DNA of 64,000 nt. Source: Deltaproteobacteria bacterium. Its GTDB lineage: Bacteria > Myxococcota_A > UBA796 > GCA-2862545. Positions 17,244-25,479 of this stretch are shown one piece after another; position 1 is the stretch's first letter, and every line of letters starts with the position of its first letter. The DNA lies in assembly GCA_016938035.1 (NCBI GenBank), contig JAFGVK010000097.1, positions 38,531 to 102,530 of the forward strand. Direction: 5' to 3'. The notes beneath the pieces were generated by a model that saw only the letters and a program-made list of their open reading frames with translations, was not told the DNA's origin and did no database searches. A program made the position numbers and the translations under genes.

Positions 17244-18083
17244 TCAGTAGGACCGATCGACGATGTACCGCGCGATGGCCAGGAGGGCGGCTGGCGCGGG
17301 GAAGGACCTCAGCGCGGCCTCAGCCTCTGCGACCAGGGCCCTGGCCCGGCGCATGGTCTCCTCTCTGCCCAGCAGCTGCGAGACGTTGGGGGCCTGATCC
17401 TCGTCGTGGTCGAACACGTCGTCCACCAGCTGGAAGGCCAGCCCCAGCCCCGCCCCCACCCGCGACAGCGCCGCCAGTTGGGCGTCCGTGGCCCCCGCCA
17501 CCAGCCCCCCGGCCACCACACTGGCCCGGAGCAGCGCCCCCGTCTTGCGCGCGTGCACCGAGAGCACCGCGTCCAGCGCCCCATGGGGGCCCCCCAGCCC
17601 AATGTCCGCCGCCTGACCGCCCACCATCCCGTCGGCGCCCGCCGCCTCCGCGTACAGGCCGACCAGCGCGATCCGCGCCTCGGCAGAGATCGGGGCCCTC
17701 GCCAGCACCGCGAAGGCCTCCGTGAGCAGGGCGTCGCCCACAAGAATCGCGGTGGCTGCCCCGTAGGCGACGTGGACTGTGGGGCGCCCTCGCCGCTCGT
17801 CGTCGTCGTCCATATCGGGCAGATCGTCGTGGACCAGCGAGTAGGTGTGGATGAGCTCCAGCGCGACCGCCGCCGGCAGCACCTGGGCCCTGTCCTCCGC
17901 CTTGCCCCCCAGGGCCTCCCAGGCCGCGATCACCAGGGCGGGACGCACCCGCTTGCCACCGCTCTCCAGCGGGTAGTGCAGCGCGGGTCCAAGCGGAGCG
18001 GGCCAGACCTCGGGGAAGAGCGAGGCCAGCTCAGCGGCGATCCACTCCCTGCGGAGCTCCAGCCAGCCGTTCAGATCGAACAC
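17244..18083 (-). CDS. ispA: Polyprenyl synthetase (farnesyl/geranylgeranyl diphosphate synthase)
   Basis: This 279-residue trans-prenyl transferase condenses isopentenyl diphosphate with allylic diphosphates. The GKRVRPA region lies at 43-49, the first aspartate-rich motif DDLPDMDDDD at 86-95, and the second (VDDVFDHDED) follows FQL at about residue 205. The GTG start at 18083 has GGAGG 5 bases upstream. It lies between the ExbD fusion gene and tlyA on one strand, probably co-transcribed. Chain length cannot be decided from sequence alone; the symbol reflects the short-chain family. Confidence 0.9.
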   Translation of the reverse strand: MFDLNGWLELRREWIAAELASLFPEVWPAPLGPALHYPLESGGKRVRPALVIAAWEALGGKAEDRAQVLPAAVALELIHTYSLVHDDLPDMDDDDERRGRPTVHVAYGAATAILVGDALLTEAFAVLARAPISAEARIALVGLYAEAAGADGMVGGQAADIGLGGPHGALDAVLSVHARKTGALLRASVVAGGLVAGATDAQLAALSRVGAGLGLAFQLVDDVFDHDEDQAPNVSQLLGREETMRRARALVAEAEAALRSFPAPAALLAIARYIVDRSY

Positions 18084-18101
18084 CAGTACCTCCGCCCCGG
18101 C

Positions 18102-18878
18102 TCAACCGGGCGAGAACAGGAAGGGGTAGAGCACCAGCGCGGTGTTCTCCTCGCCCAGCGGCGCGAACTGCAGGCGCCCCAGCACCTCGGTCACGCAGAG
18201 CTCCAGCTCGGGGTCCTCGACGTTGTTCCCGGTGACGCTGAACTCCATCAGCGATCCGTCCGGCGCCACCGCCACCTTGCCCGTCATGCGCCCGCTGAGT
18301 GCCCCATTTCGGGCGAGCGCCTGGTTCCAGCAGCCGTTCACGGCGCCCATCAGGGGCTGGATGGCCTTGTCCGCGACCTTCCCGGTCATGAAACCGATGG
18401 GGTTCGGGTTCCCCAGCTGCACCCCTCTGGGCAGGGATCCCGGTGCGACCGAGGTGGGCTCCAGTGGGCCCTCGGGCTTCATCTTGGCGAGCCCGACCTT
18501 GGAGGCGCCGGCCCCCCTGGCGAGGTCCATCATGTGGACCACCAGGCCGTAGTCCACCTCAGGGTGTGCGTCGATAAAGACGTTCTTCTTGTCCATAGGG
18601 CGCAGGCGCCTGGTGACCTCGTAGAACAGCACGTCCTCGGTCATCAACCTCCGGTTGAGGCCCAGCTGACCGTCGGGGTACACCCCGATCACCAGCTGCT
18701 CCGCCGGCACGTCGAAGCGCGAGGTCTTGACCTCCGCCCCTGGGAGCTTCACGCCCATCTCCTCGATCTGGATCGGGACGTTCACCATCATGATGATGAG
18801 CACCACCAGCACGATGTCGATGAGCGGCGTGAGGTTCATGTCGGACATCACGCCCTTGCCGCCGAGCTGAGCGCCCAT
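18102..18878 (-). CDS. ExbD/TolR protein fused to an AgmX/PglI-type C-terminal domain
   Basis: The 258-residue protein begins like ExbD: a short cytoplasmic stretch, NLTPLIDIVLVVLIIMMV as the single membrane helix with the conserved Asp of the proton path, and a periplasmic ExbD domain to about residue 135. A second domain of about 100 residues follows (GFMTGKVADKAIQPLM...CWNQALARN...GRMTGKVAVAPDGSL...CVTEVLGRLQF). This resembles the TonB-like C-terminal domain of myxobacterial AgmX/PglI proteins. It directly follows a normal exbD, so one operon supplies two ExbD types. The fusion could couple proton flow to a dedicated envelope partner; this is inference. Confidence 0.82.
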   Translation of the reverse strand: MGAQLGGKGVMSDMNLTPLIDIVLVVLIIMMVNVPIQIEEMGVKLPGAEVKTSRFDVPAEQLVIGVYPDGQLGLNRRLMTEDVLFYEVTRRLRPMDKKNVFIDAHPEVDYGLVVHMMDLARGAGASKVGLAKMKPEGPLEPTSVAPGSLPRGVQLGNPNPIGFMTGKVADKAIQPLMGAVNGCWNQALARNGALSGRMTGKVAVAPDGSLMEFSVTGNNVEDPELELCVTEVLGRLQFAPLGEENTALVLYPFLFSPG

Positions 18879-19322
18879 CTACTCCTCCTTCTCAGCGGCG
18901 ATGAGCACCGTGGTCATGCGGTGCTCTGCGAGCACGTCCATCACCTCGCGCACCTGCCGGTAGCGCAGGCGCTTGTCACCCTTGATCAGCAGCGAGCGCT
19001 CAGCGTTCTCACGCCACTCGTAGTTGATCTGGGGCACGATGGAGTCCTTGTCAACGGACTCCTGCTCCACGTACCACTCGGCAGGCAGCTCGCAGGGGAA
19101 GGACTTGCAGCCCTTGTTCGTCCCCACAGAGATCACGATGTGCTGCCCCACGTCGTTGACCGTGGTGGTCTGGGTGGCCGTGGGCAGGTCCACGGGCAGC
19201 CCCGACTGGAGCATCGGGGTGATCACCATGAACACCACCAGCAGCACCAACACCACGTCAATGAGCGGCGTGACGTTGATGTCGGCCATAGGGCCGCCGC
19301 CACCTCCGAGCTTTGCGCCCAA
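18879..19322 (-). CDS. exbD: Biopolymer transporter ExbD
   Basis: This 147-residue protein has a short cytoplasmic N-terminus, one membrane helix with the proton-path aspartate ([23 protein letters not shown]) and a periplasmic ExbD/TolR domain. The domain is slightly elongated by a loop containing a Cys pair region ([11 protein letters not shown]). It forms the proton channel with ExbB and energises TonB. The TTG start at 19322 has GGGGAG upstream within the end of exbB, and the stop abuts the next ExbD gene. Confidence 0.92.
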   Translation of the reverse strand: MGAKLGGGGGPMADINVTPLIDVVLVLLVVFMVITPMLQSGLPVDLPTATQTTTVNDVGQHIVISVGTNKGCKSFPCELPAEWYVEQESVDKDSIVPQINYEWRENAERSLLIKGDKRLRYRQVREVMDVLAEHRMTTVLIAAEKEE

Positions 19323-19324
19323 AG

Positions 19325-20059
19325 CTACTCCCCGGCCTTTTCTTGGCGCGCGAGCACCAGCTTGGTGGCCCAGTCCAAGAACTCCGCCTCAGAGGCGGCG
19401 AGCTCCTGCGAGACCTTGTCCGTGCGCTGGTTGAAGTAGTTGAACAACCACACCCCGACGATGGCCACGCCGATACCCACGCCGGTGGTGATGAGCGCCT
19501 CTGAGATCCCCGCCGAGATGGCCGCCAGCCCCGACCCGGCCTGCGCCATGCCCTGGAAGGCGTTGATAACCCCGAACACCGTCCCGAACAGCCCGACGAA
19601 GGGGGCGGTGGAGCCCACCGTAGCCAGCACGGTCATCCCCTTGCTCAGCTTGGAGATCTCCTGACTCGCCGCCTTGTCCAGCGCGCGCTTGGCCGCCGCG
19701 ACGCCGTAGTCATCAGGGCGCTCCTGCAGCTCAGCCAAGCCTGCCTTGAGCAGCGCCGCAAGGTAAGAGGACTTGTACTCCTCCTTGTTGCTCTGGGCGA
19801 GGGCCTTGGTGATGTCAGACTCCTGGAGAGAGGACACCACCTCAGCGGCGAGCATCATCGACTGGGACCGCGCGCGCTGGTGGGCGATAAGTCGCTCGAT
19901 ACCCACAAAGACCGCCCACGAAACCATCACGATCAGGGTGATGATGACACCCCTCGCGAGCATACCGGAGTGCTCCCAGATCTCGCCGAGGGTGAAGCCA
20001 ACGGCTTCTTCCTGCTCGGCAGCAGCCAACGCCAGGGAGGTAAAGAGGGAGAAGATCAT
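19325..20059 (-). CDS. exbB: ExbB/TolQ/MotA-family proton channel protein
   Basis: This 244-residue protein starts with an N-terminal hydrophobic segment ([18 protein letters not shown]), probably a cleavable signal or first helix. Three membrane segments follow: one at about 37-58 ([17 protein letters not shown]) and two near 150-205. The last two form the conserved MotA/TolQ/ExbB core ([25 protein letters not shown] and [17 protein letters not shown]). With the two ExbD proteins it should form the inner-membrane motor for the TonB encoded just upstream. Confidence 0.93.
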   Translation of the reverse strand: MIFSLFTSLALAAAEQEEAVGFTLGEIWEHSGMLARGVIITLIVMVSWAVFVGIERLIAHQRARSQSMMLAAEVVSSLQESDITKALAQSNKEEYKSSYLAALLKAGLAELQERPDDYGVAAAKRALDKAASQEISKLSKGMTVLATVGSTAPFVGLFGTVFGVINAFQGMAQAGSGLAAISAGISEALITTGVGIGVAIVGVWLFNYFNQRTDKVSQELAASEAEFLDWATKLVLARQEKAGE

Positions 20060-20082
20060 GGAAGTGACTCCGTTATTTCTGA

Positions 20083-20841
20083 CTACTTGAGCTTATACTT
20101 CACGTTGATGATGAACTGGGCCTGAACCTTCTCTCGGTTCACCTTGGCGGGGTACCAGCGCCATTTCATGATCGCGTCGCGGGTGGACTGGTGAAACACC
20201 CTCGGGCAGGCCTCAAACTGAATGTCGAAGGGAGTCCCTTCCTCGTCGATGAAGACCCGGGCCTTGCAGTCCACATCGCCCAGGTTGAGGTCCTTGGCGG
20301 CGGCGGGGTACTCGGGCACCACCCGGCGCTTGACCTGCACCTCAGAGTGGTGGAACACCCTGGGGCCGAGCTGTCCGCCCAGCTCGCCGCCGACGATGCC
20401 CCCCATGACGCCCCCGACCACCCCGCCCTCAACGCCGCCCTCTACACCGCCCTGGACGCCCGCGGGCTTGATCTCGGACTGCATCTTGTCGGAGGGGTCC
20501 TCCTCCAGGTCCTGGACGTCCTCCACCATCTCGTCAGGGTTGACCTTGTCGGGCTCCTCGTCGGGCTCCTCCTCCTCCTCGGGCTCATCGGCCGCAGCGG
20601 GGGGGGGAGGCGGCGGGGGCGGGGGGGGAGGCGCGAGGTCTGCCTCCGCCTCCTCGATCACCACCTCGATCATGTCGTCAGACTCCGCCACCTGCTCGAG
20701 GATCATCTTGGTGGCGGTGAAGGCACCCAGCCCAACGGTAGTCACGCCCGCGAGACCACCCAGGAGGAGCATCAGCCCGAGCGTCCAGGCCTGGCGCTTC
20801 CTCTGCTCTTCGTCGATATTTTTTCCGACGCTGTCGAACAA
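20083..20841 (-). CDS. tonB: TonB energy-transducing protein with Pro- and Gly-Val-rich spacers
   Basis: The 252-residue protein has a cytoplasmic N-terminus, one membrane helix (about 20-45), an uninterrupted run of eleven prolines, a Glu/Asp/Pro spacer and then Gly-Gly-Val repeats (GGVEGGVEGGVVGGVMGG). The TonB C-terminal domain (about 165-252) includes VVPEYPAAAKDLNLGDVDCKARVFID and IMKWRWYPAKVNREKV. The TTG start at 20841 sits behind GGGAG. It is the first gene of a tonB-exbB-exbD-exbD cluster and should span the periplasm to energise outer-membrane transporters. The transporter is not in this window. Confidence 0.92.
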   Translation of the reverse strand: MFDSVGKNIDEEQRKRQAWTLGLMLLLGGLAGVTTVGLGAFTATKMILEQVAESDDMIEVVIEEAEADLAPPPPPPPPPPPAAADEPEEEEEPDEEPDKVNPDEMVEDVQDLEEDPSDKMQSEIKPAGVQGGVEGGVEGGVVGGVMGGIVGGELGGQLGPRVFHHSEVQVKRRVVPEYPAAAKDLNLGDVDCKARVFIDEEGTPFDIQFEACPRVFHQSTRDAIMKWRWYPAKVNREKVQAQFIINVKYKLK

Positions 20842-20981
20842 GGGGACTCCCTCGTTTCCTGCTGGTGGGAGAGATCGTCCGGCACCATAACCGGTTCACA
20901 AGACGCGCCATCCAGCGATGACTTACGCTGACGAGGTGGGCCACACAAAGCGGGCTGTGAGGCCTGCGCCCCACCGCTCGC

Positions 20982-21215
20982 CTAGATCTCCTCTGGCTCC
21001 GGGAGCGGCTCCTCCTCCAGGCCGCGGGCCCCCTCGCGGAGGGCGGTGACCCGCTGCTCAGCGGCGTCCAGGTAGGCGTGACACTCCCGCGCCAGGGCCA
21101 CCCCCTGCTCGTAGTGGCGCAGCGCCTCCTCCAGCGGGATCTCCCCGCTCTCTAGGAGCCTCACCCTGCGCTCCAGCTCGGCGAGCGACGCCTCAAAGCC
21201 CTGCTCGGTCCCCAT
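20982..21215 (-). CDS. xseB: Exodeoxyribonuclease VII small subunit
   Basis: A 77-residue protein typical in length and content of XseB: FEASLAELERRVRLLESGEIPLEEALRHYEQGVAL is the family core, forming a helical hairpin. It partners with the large subunit XseA to degrade single-stranded DNA; xseA is not adjacent here. The ATG overlaps the stop of the upstream helicase-associated gene (TGATG), so translation is probably coupled to a DNA-repair operon. Confidence 0.92.
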   Translation of the reverse strand: MGTEQGFEASLAELERRVRLLESGEIPLEEALRHYEQGVALARECHAYLDAAEQRVTALREGARGLEEEPLPEPEEI

Positions 21216-23431
21216 CAGGCCTCCACCGGTCGCACCACGACGACCTTCTCGATGATGAACGTCTTCTTCGCCCCGTCGCCCCGGTCTACCCCAAGGAGGA
21301 TGGGCTCTCCGTCCTTGATGGTCCGCCGGTGCGGCTCCACCACGCAGCTCACCTCGCCGGATCGCCCGGCGTAGACCAGCTCCACGTCCTGACGCTGGGC
21401 CATCGCCCGCTCCAGCACCGAGATCACCTCGGTGGCGTCCATCTTCTTGGTGGGCTTCGCCGCCCTGCGAGCCGGCTTCTTGGCGACCCGGGACCCGGGG
21501 ATGGGGTGCAGCGCCTCGGGCGCGACCTGATCCTGCGCCCTGGCGGTGGGACCCACAGAGCCCTCGCGGGACTCGATCAGCATCCGGTGCAGCGCCGCGC
21601 GCGCGTCGGCCTGGCTGGGATCGCCGGGATAGCGCCGCACGTCCTTCGAGGGCTCGAAGTTCATGTCCTCCAGCGCCGCCTCGATCTCTCCCTTGCGGTT
21701 GGGATCCACCGCGTACATCCCCGGCCCAAACCTGTGGAGCAAGAAGGGTTTGATCTTCTTGTTCCCCTCAAGCCGCTTGATCTGGGAGCGGTGTACCGTC
21801 ATCAGCATCAGCTCGTGGAATTCCACGTTGCCGCGGTGGCCGATCCACCCCTTGATCGTCGCCTCCACGTTTTCGGGGAGGCCGATCTGCGAGTTGTCCC
21901 GCAGGAACTGGAGCACGTCGTCGCGGCGCCAGCCCGCCTTGATCGCCCGCTCGATCGACTCCTCGGTGATCTTGTAGGTGTTGGCGCGGTCGCAGCCGGT
22001 GAGCTCCGCCAGCTCTCCGATGCGCCCGAGCAGCACCGGGGCGAGCCCCGCGGGCGCCATGATCTCAAAGGAGGGCGTGAGGTAGAACTGCAGGAAGCCG
22101 TCGTCCTCCGGGGGCTCCAGCAGGTTCATCCCTCGGGCAGACACCCGGTAGAACTTCTCCTGCCCCCACTGCCCCATGTCCAGGATGCCCGAGCGCACGA
22201 GCGGCGCGAAGGAGAAGCTCTCGCGCTCAGAGCTCTTGGTGGCGGAGTAGCTGCCGCTGAAGAAGCGCTTGCGCCACTCCTCACCCTTCCTCCACCTGCG
22301 GTAGAGCGCCATGAGCGGTCGCTCAGCGACCCAACCGCCCGCCTCGTACACCACCCACATCACCCACTCGGCCAGGGGGAAGCGGGTGCCGAGGGCTCGG
22401 AAGATCAGATCCCGCTGGTCCTCTGGCTCGAGCTGGAGCCACTCGTCGGCCACGTCGCGGTTGAGCCCCAGGTACTCGCCTCTTAGCTCGATCATGCCGT
22501 TCATCAGCATGAAATCCAGGTGGAAGGCGAACAGCTCCGAGTCCGAGGTCCAGATCTGGGAGAAGAAGGCGTCCATCGCCTCCTGATCGTGGCGGTAGAT
22601 GTCGTGCCGCTGCGTGAGGCGGGGCGCGAACTGGTCGATGTAGGTCGCGAGGCTGGTGATCGTGAAGCCGAGCGGGGGCGAGAAGGGCACCTCGTCGACG
22701 ACCCGCACGTCCTCGTGCTCGAAGACCGGCAGCACCATCTCGTCGTGCAGCTCGATGACCAGCCCGTCCATGAGCGGCTCGGGGACGATGTAGAAGAACT
22801 CGCCGCCCTTCTCCTCCGAGGCGACGACCAGCCCCTTGTCCCCCAGCAGCGCCATCGACCGCGCCCACTCGCGCTCGTGACCGCCCAGCGAGAGGATCAG
22901 CTCCCGGTGCAGCTCGTCCGAGTGCGCCACGCCGCCCGCCTGCACCAGCGTCGCGAGGGCCTGCCGATCGCGGTCCTGCATGCCCTTGAGGGTGGTTCCA
23001 ACCCGCGAGGGCTGCCCCAGCGCCCTGAGCGCGAGCTGGATCATCCGGTCATCCCCTCCGACCCTGCCCGGCTGTCCGCCCAGGCCCCGGTAGAGGATGT
23101 TCAGCACGTCCGGCGAGAGCCGCTCCAGCCACCCCTGGAACTCATCCCGCTGGGTGCGAGAGAGGCGGCGGCGTCTCGCTCCTGCCGAGTCCGGAGCGCT
23201 GCGGCGAGCCCGCGAGGAGCGCTTGTGCCACGGGTTCCTCCCCGTGGTGGGGATGCTGGGGAGGGGCCCCTCCACCTCTACGGTGCGGCGACCCTTCCTC
23301 TTGGGGCCGGACTCGCCGCCGCCTGTCGAGGCAGGGGGAGCCACAGGCATTTCACCCTCGGGAGACTTCTTCCGCCTGCGGCGGCGACGCTTACGACGGG
23401 CGGACTTGTCTTCAACCAGGCTCTCGCTCAT
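21215..23431 (-). CDS. XPB-associated protein (Helicase_C_3-like with WYL-like tail)
   Basis: The start was set at ATG 23431 behind GAGGTGAGGGG; an in-frame ATG at 23452 would overlap the helicase gene. The 738-residue protein opens with a highly basic Arg/Lys tract, then a large alpha/beta region. It includes the domain found next to bacterial XPB (FLQFYLTPSFEIMAPAGLAPVLLGRIGELAELT... ITEESIERAIKAGWRRDDVLQFL). The last 75 residues (MAQRQDVELVYAGRSGEVSCVVEPHRR) resemble a WYL-type ligand-binding fold. A comparable gene lies beside the XPB helicase in mycobacteria. It probably acts with the helicase in DNA repair, perhaps as a nuclease or loading partner; this is inference. Confidence 0.75.
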   Translation of the reverse strand: MSESLVEDKSARRKRRRRRRKKSPEGEMPVAPPASTGGGESGPKRKGRRTVEVEGPLPSIPTTGRNPWHKRSSRARRSAPDSAGARRRRLSRTQRDEFQGWLERLSPDVLNILYRGLGGQPGRVGGDDRMIQLALRALGQPSRVGTTLKGMQDRDRQALATLVQAGGVAHSDELHRELILSLGGHEREWARSMALLGDKGLVVASEEKGGEFFYIVPEPLMDGLVIELHDEMVLPVFEHEDVRVVDEVPFSPPLGFTITSLATYIDQFAPRLTQRHDIYRHDQEAMDAFFSQIWTSDSELFAFHLDFMLMNGMIELRGEYLGLNRDVADEWLQLEPEDQRDLIFRALGTRFPLAEWVMWVVYEAGGWVAERPLMALYRRWRKGEEWRKRFFSGSYSATKSSERESFSFAPLVRSGILDMGQWGQEKFYRVSARGMNLLEPPEDDGFLQFYLTPSFEIMAPAGLAPVLLGRIGELAELTGCDRANTYKITEESIERAIKAGWRRDDVLQFLRDNSQIGLPENVEATIKGWIGHRGNVEFHELMLMTVHRSQIKRLEGNKKIKPFLLHRFGPGMYAVDPNRKGEIEAALEDMNFEPSKDVRRYPGDPSQADARAALHRMLIESREGSVGPTARAQDQVAPEALHPIPGSRVAKKPARRAAKPTKKMDATEVISVLERAMAQRQDVELVYAGRSGEVSCVVEPHRRTIKDGEPILLGVDRGDGAKKTFIIEKVVVVRPVEA

Positions 23432-23435
23432 CCCC

Positions 23436-25178
23436 TCACCTCTTCGCCCCAACCGGGGCCCTCTTGGGCCGTGCAGGGGCCCGCTTCACCCTGGGCGTCG
23501 GCGCCACGGGGTGATCTTCGATGTGATAGTGGTAGCCCTGCTCCGTCAGGAACAGCTGCCGCTTCATCGCGAAGGTCTGCTCCTTCGAGTCCGCGGTAAC
23601 TACCGTGTAAAAGTGGGCCTGCCCGTCCTTCGGGCGGAGGATGCGACCGAGCCGCTGAGCCTCCTCCTGGCGGGAGCCGAAGGAGCCGGACACCTGGATC
23701 GCCACGTTGGCGTCGGGGAGATCCACCGCGAAGTTCGCGACCTTGCTCACCACCAGCACCCTGATACGCCCCTCCCGGAAGTCGGTGAACAGGCGATCGC
23801 GCTCCCGCTGGGGGGTCTCTCCGGTGAGGAGCGGCGCGTTCAGCTCGCGAGAGATCCTGCGGAGCTGATCGAGGTAGGTGCCGATGATCAGCACGAAATC
23901 ATCCGCGTGCTTCAGCACCAGCTCGCGCACCACGCCCATCTTGGACGGGTTCTCAGAGGCCAGCCGGAACTTCTCCGCCTCTTGGGCCATGTCATAGGCC
24001 ACCTGCACCCGCTGGGTCTGCCCCACGCGAATCTCGTGGCACATGGCCTCTGCGACGTAGCCTTGCTGCTCCAGCAGCTGCCAGGGGAGGTCGTAGCGCT
24101 TGGGCCCCACCAGCGAGAACACGTCGCCCTCACGCCCGTCCTCGCGCACCAGGGTCGCGGTGAGGCCGAGCCGTCGGCAGCCCTGAAGCTCCGCCGTCGC
24201 CCCGAAGACCGGCGCCGGCAGCAAGTGCACCTCGTCGTAGACCAGCAGGCCCCAGTTGTGGTCGCGGAAGAGGTGGAAGTGCTCGTAGTCCTGATCCTTG
24301 GAGCGCCGCCAGGTGAGCACCTGGTAGGTGGCCACGGTCACCGGCCGGATCACCTTCTCCTTGCCGGTGTAGACCCCCACCTGCTCGGGGGTCAGGGTGG
24401 TCTTGTCCAGGATCTCGCGCACCCACTGGTTCACCGCGGTCTGGTTGTTGCAGACGATGAGGGTGTGCTGCTGGAGCTGAGCCATCGCGGCCAGCGCGAC
24501 CACCGTCTTGCCCGCGCCACACGGGAGCACCACGACGCCGTGCCCCCCGGCAGGCTGCCCGTCGAGGTGCCAGCGGCTCACCGCCCCTGTCTGGTACGAC
24601 CGCAGCGAGAAGGGTTTGCCGTCCTCCAGGTGATCCACCAGCGCGAAGGGCAGGGGGTCGCCCTCGTGGAAGCCAGCCAGATCCTCCACCGGCCAGGACT
24701 CTAGCAGCAGGCGCTGCTTGAAGAGCCCCCGGAGCCCCTGAGGGATGCGCCAGTACCTCGTCCCGTCCCGCTCTAGGACCTCCCTGCCGGTGACGGTCTT
24801 CTTGACCAGCTTCTCGACATAGGCGGTGGCGAAGTTCACCCGGATCCACTGCACGGGGTCCTCTGGGTGAGGCAACAGCTGGATCAGACCGTACCGGGAG
24901 ATGGTGTCGTCGATCTGCTGCAGCACCTCAGCGGGCACGTCAAACTTCGAGAAGCCCCGCAGGGTGTCGACGATCTCCTCGCGCGGCATCCCCGCTGAGG
25001 CGGCGTTCCACAGGGACAGCGGCGTGATCCGGTAGGTGTGGAGCAGATCGGGAGAGGCCTCCAGCTCCGCGAAGCGAGCGAGGAAGTCGCGCGCGTTGTC
25101 GAACTCAGGGTGCTGCGTCTCCAGCAGCACCTTGCCGTCGCCCTGGACGATGATCGGGTTCGTCGGGACTATCTGCAT
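23436..25178 (-). CDS. XPB/ERCC3-type superfamily 2 DNA helicase
   Basis: This 580-residue protein has an N-terminal damage-recognition-like domain and then RecA-like lobes. Walker A is PCGAGKTV (about 220) and motif II is DEVH (about 314). The XPB-specific RED motif appears in LVREDGREGD. Lobe 2 has QVSGSFGSRQEEAQRLGRILRP (motifs V-VI). XPB unwinds or translocates on DNA in nucleotide excision repair and transcription-linked processes in eukaryotes and archaea; bacterial copies are scattered. The next gene encodes its usual bacterial partner and then xseB, forming a DNA-processing operon. The C-terminus is a basic Lys/Arg/Pro tail. Confidence 0.92.
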   Translation of the reverse strand: MQIVPTNPIIVQGDGKVLLETQHPEFDNARDFLARFAELEASPDLLHTYRITPLSLWNAASAGMPREEIVDTLRGFSKFDVPAEVLQQIDDTISRYGLIQLLPHPEDPVQWIRVNFATAYVEKLVKKTVTGREVLERDGTRYWRIPQGLRGLFKQRLLLESWPVEDLAGFHEGDPLPFALVDHLEDGKPFSLRSYQTGAVSRWHLDGQPAGGHGVVVLPCGAGKTVVALAAMAQLQQHTLIVCNNQTAVNQWVREILDKTTLTPEQVGVYTGKEKVIRPVTVATYQVLTWRRSKDQDYEHFHLFRDHNWGLLVYDEVHLLPAPVFGATAELQGCRRLGLTATLVREDGREGDVFSLVGPKRYDLPWQLLEQQGYVAEAMCHEIRVGQTQRVQVAYDMAQEAEKFRLASENPSKMGVVRELVLKHADDFVLIIGTYLDQLRRISRELNAPLLTGETPQRERDRLFTDFREGRIRVLVVSKVANFAVDLPDANVAIQVSGSFGSRQEEAQRLGRILRPKDGQAHFYTVVTADSKEQTFAMKRQLFLTEQGYHYHIEDHPVAPTPRVKRAPARPKRAPVGAKR

Positions 25179-25479
25179 GCACAGACCATACGGGGGACCC
25201 CTACACGACCCCTGTGAGCAGGGGGCGGGATGACCGTAGATTGCGGTTCAGCCGACGGCCGACCCACTGGCCGCTACCCGCCGGATCAAACGTCCCGAAG
25301 GACTCCGAAAAGAGGCCCAGCCACGCCCCGCGAGGGGGGACGACCGCTGAACATCGAGAGAGGTACAGGCTGCAGAGAGGCTGCACTCTGGTCGCTAGAG
25401 TTACCCGGACCTCTGCCCCTGTCAAGTCCAGCCTTCCCTCGCCCCCTTCTCGGGTTATCAGCCGCGCCCTGGAGACGAC
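25179..25479. other. Divergent intergenic region (XPB helicase / mutS2)
   Basis: About 300 bases must hold the promoters of two oppositely oriented DNA-repair genes. A GGAG site lies 5 bases before the mutS2 GTG. No convincing -35/-10 pair, LexA-type box or gene is seen. Confidence 0.5.

Noticed and set aside
17103..19439. 778-codon plus-strand open frame
   Set aside because: Antisense to ispA and the exb genes, all with clear family motifs on the minus strand; the composition is His/Arg/Gln-rich shadow sequence.
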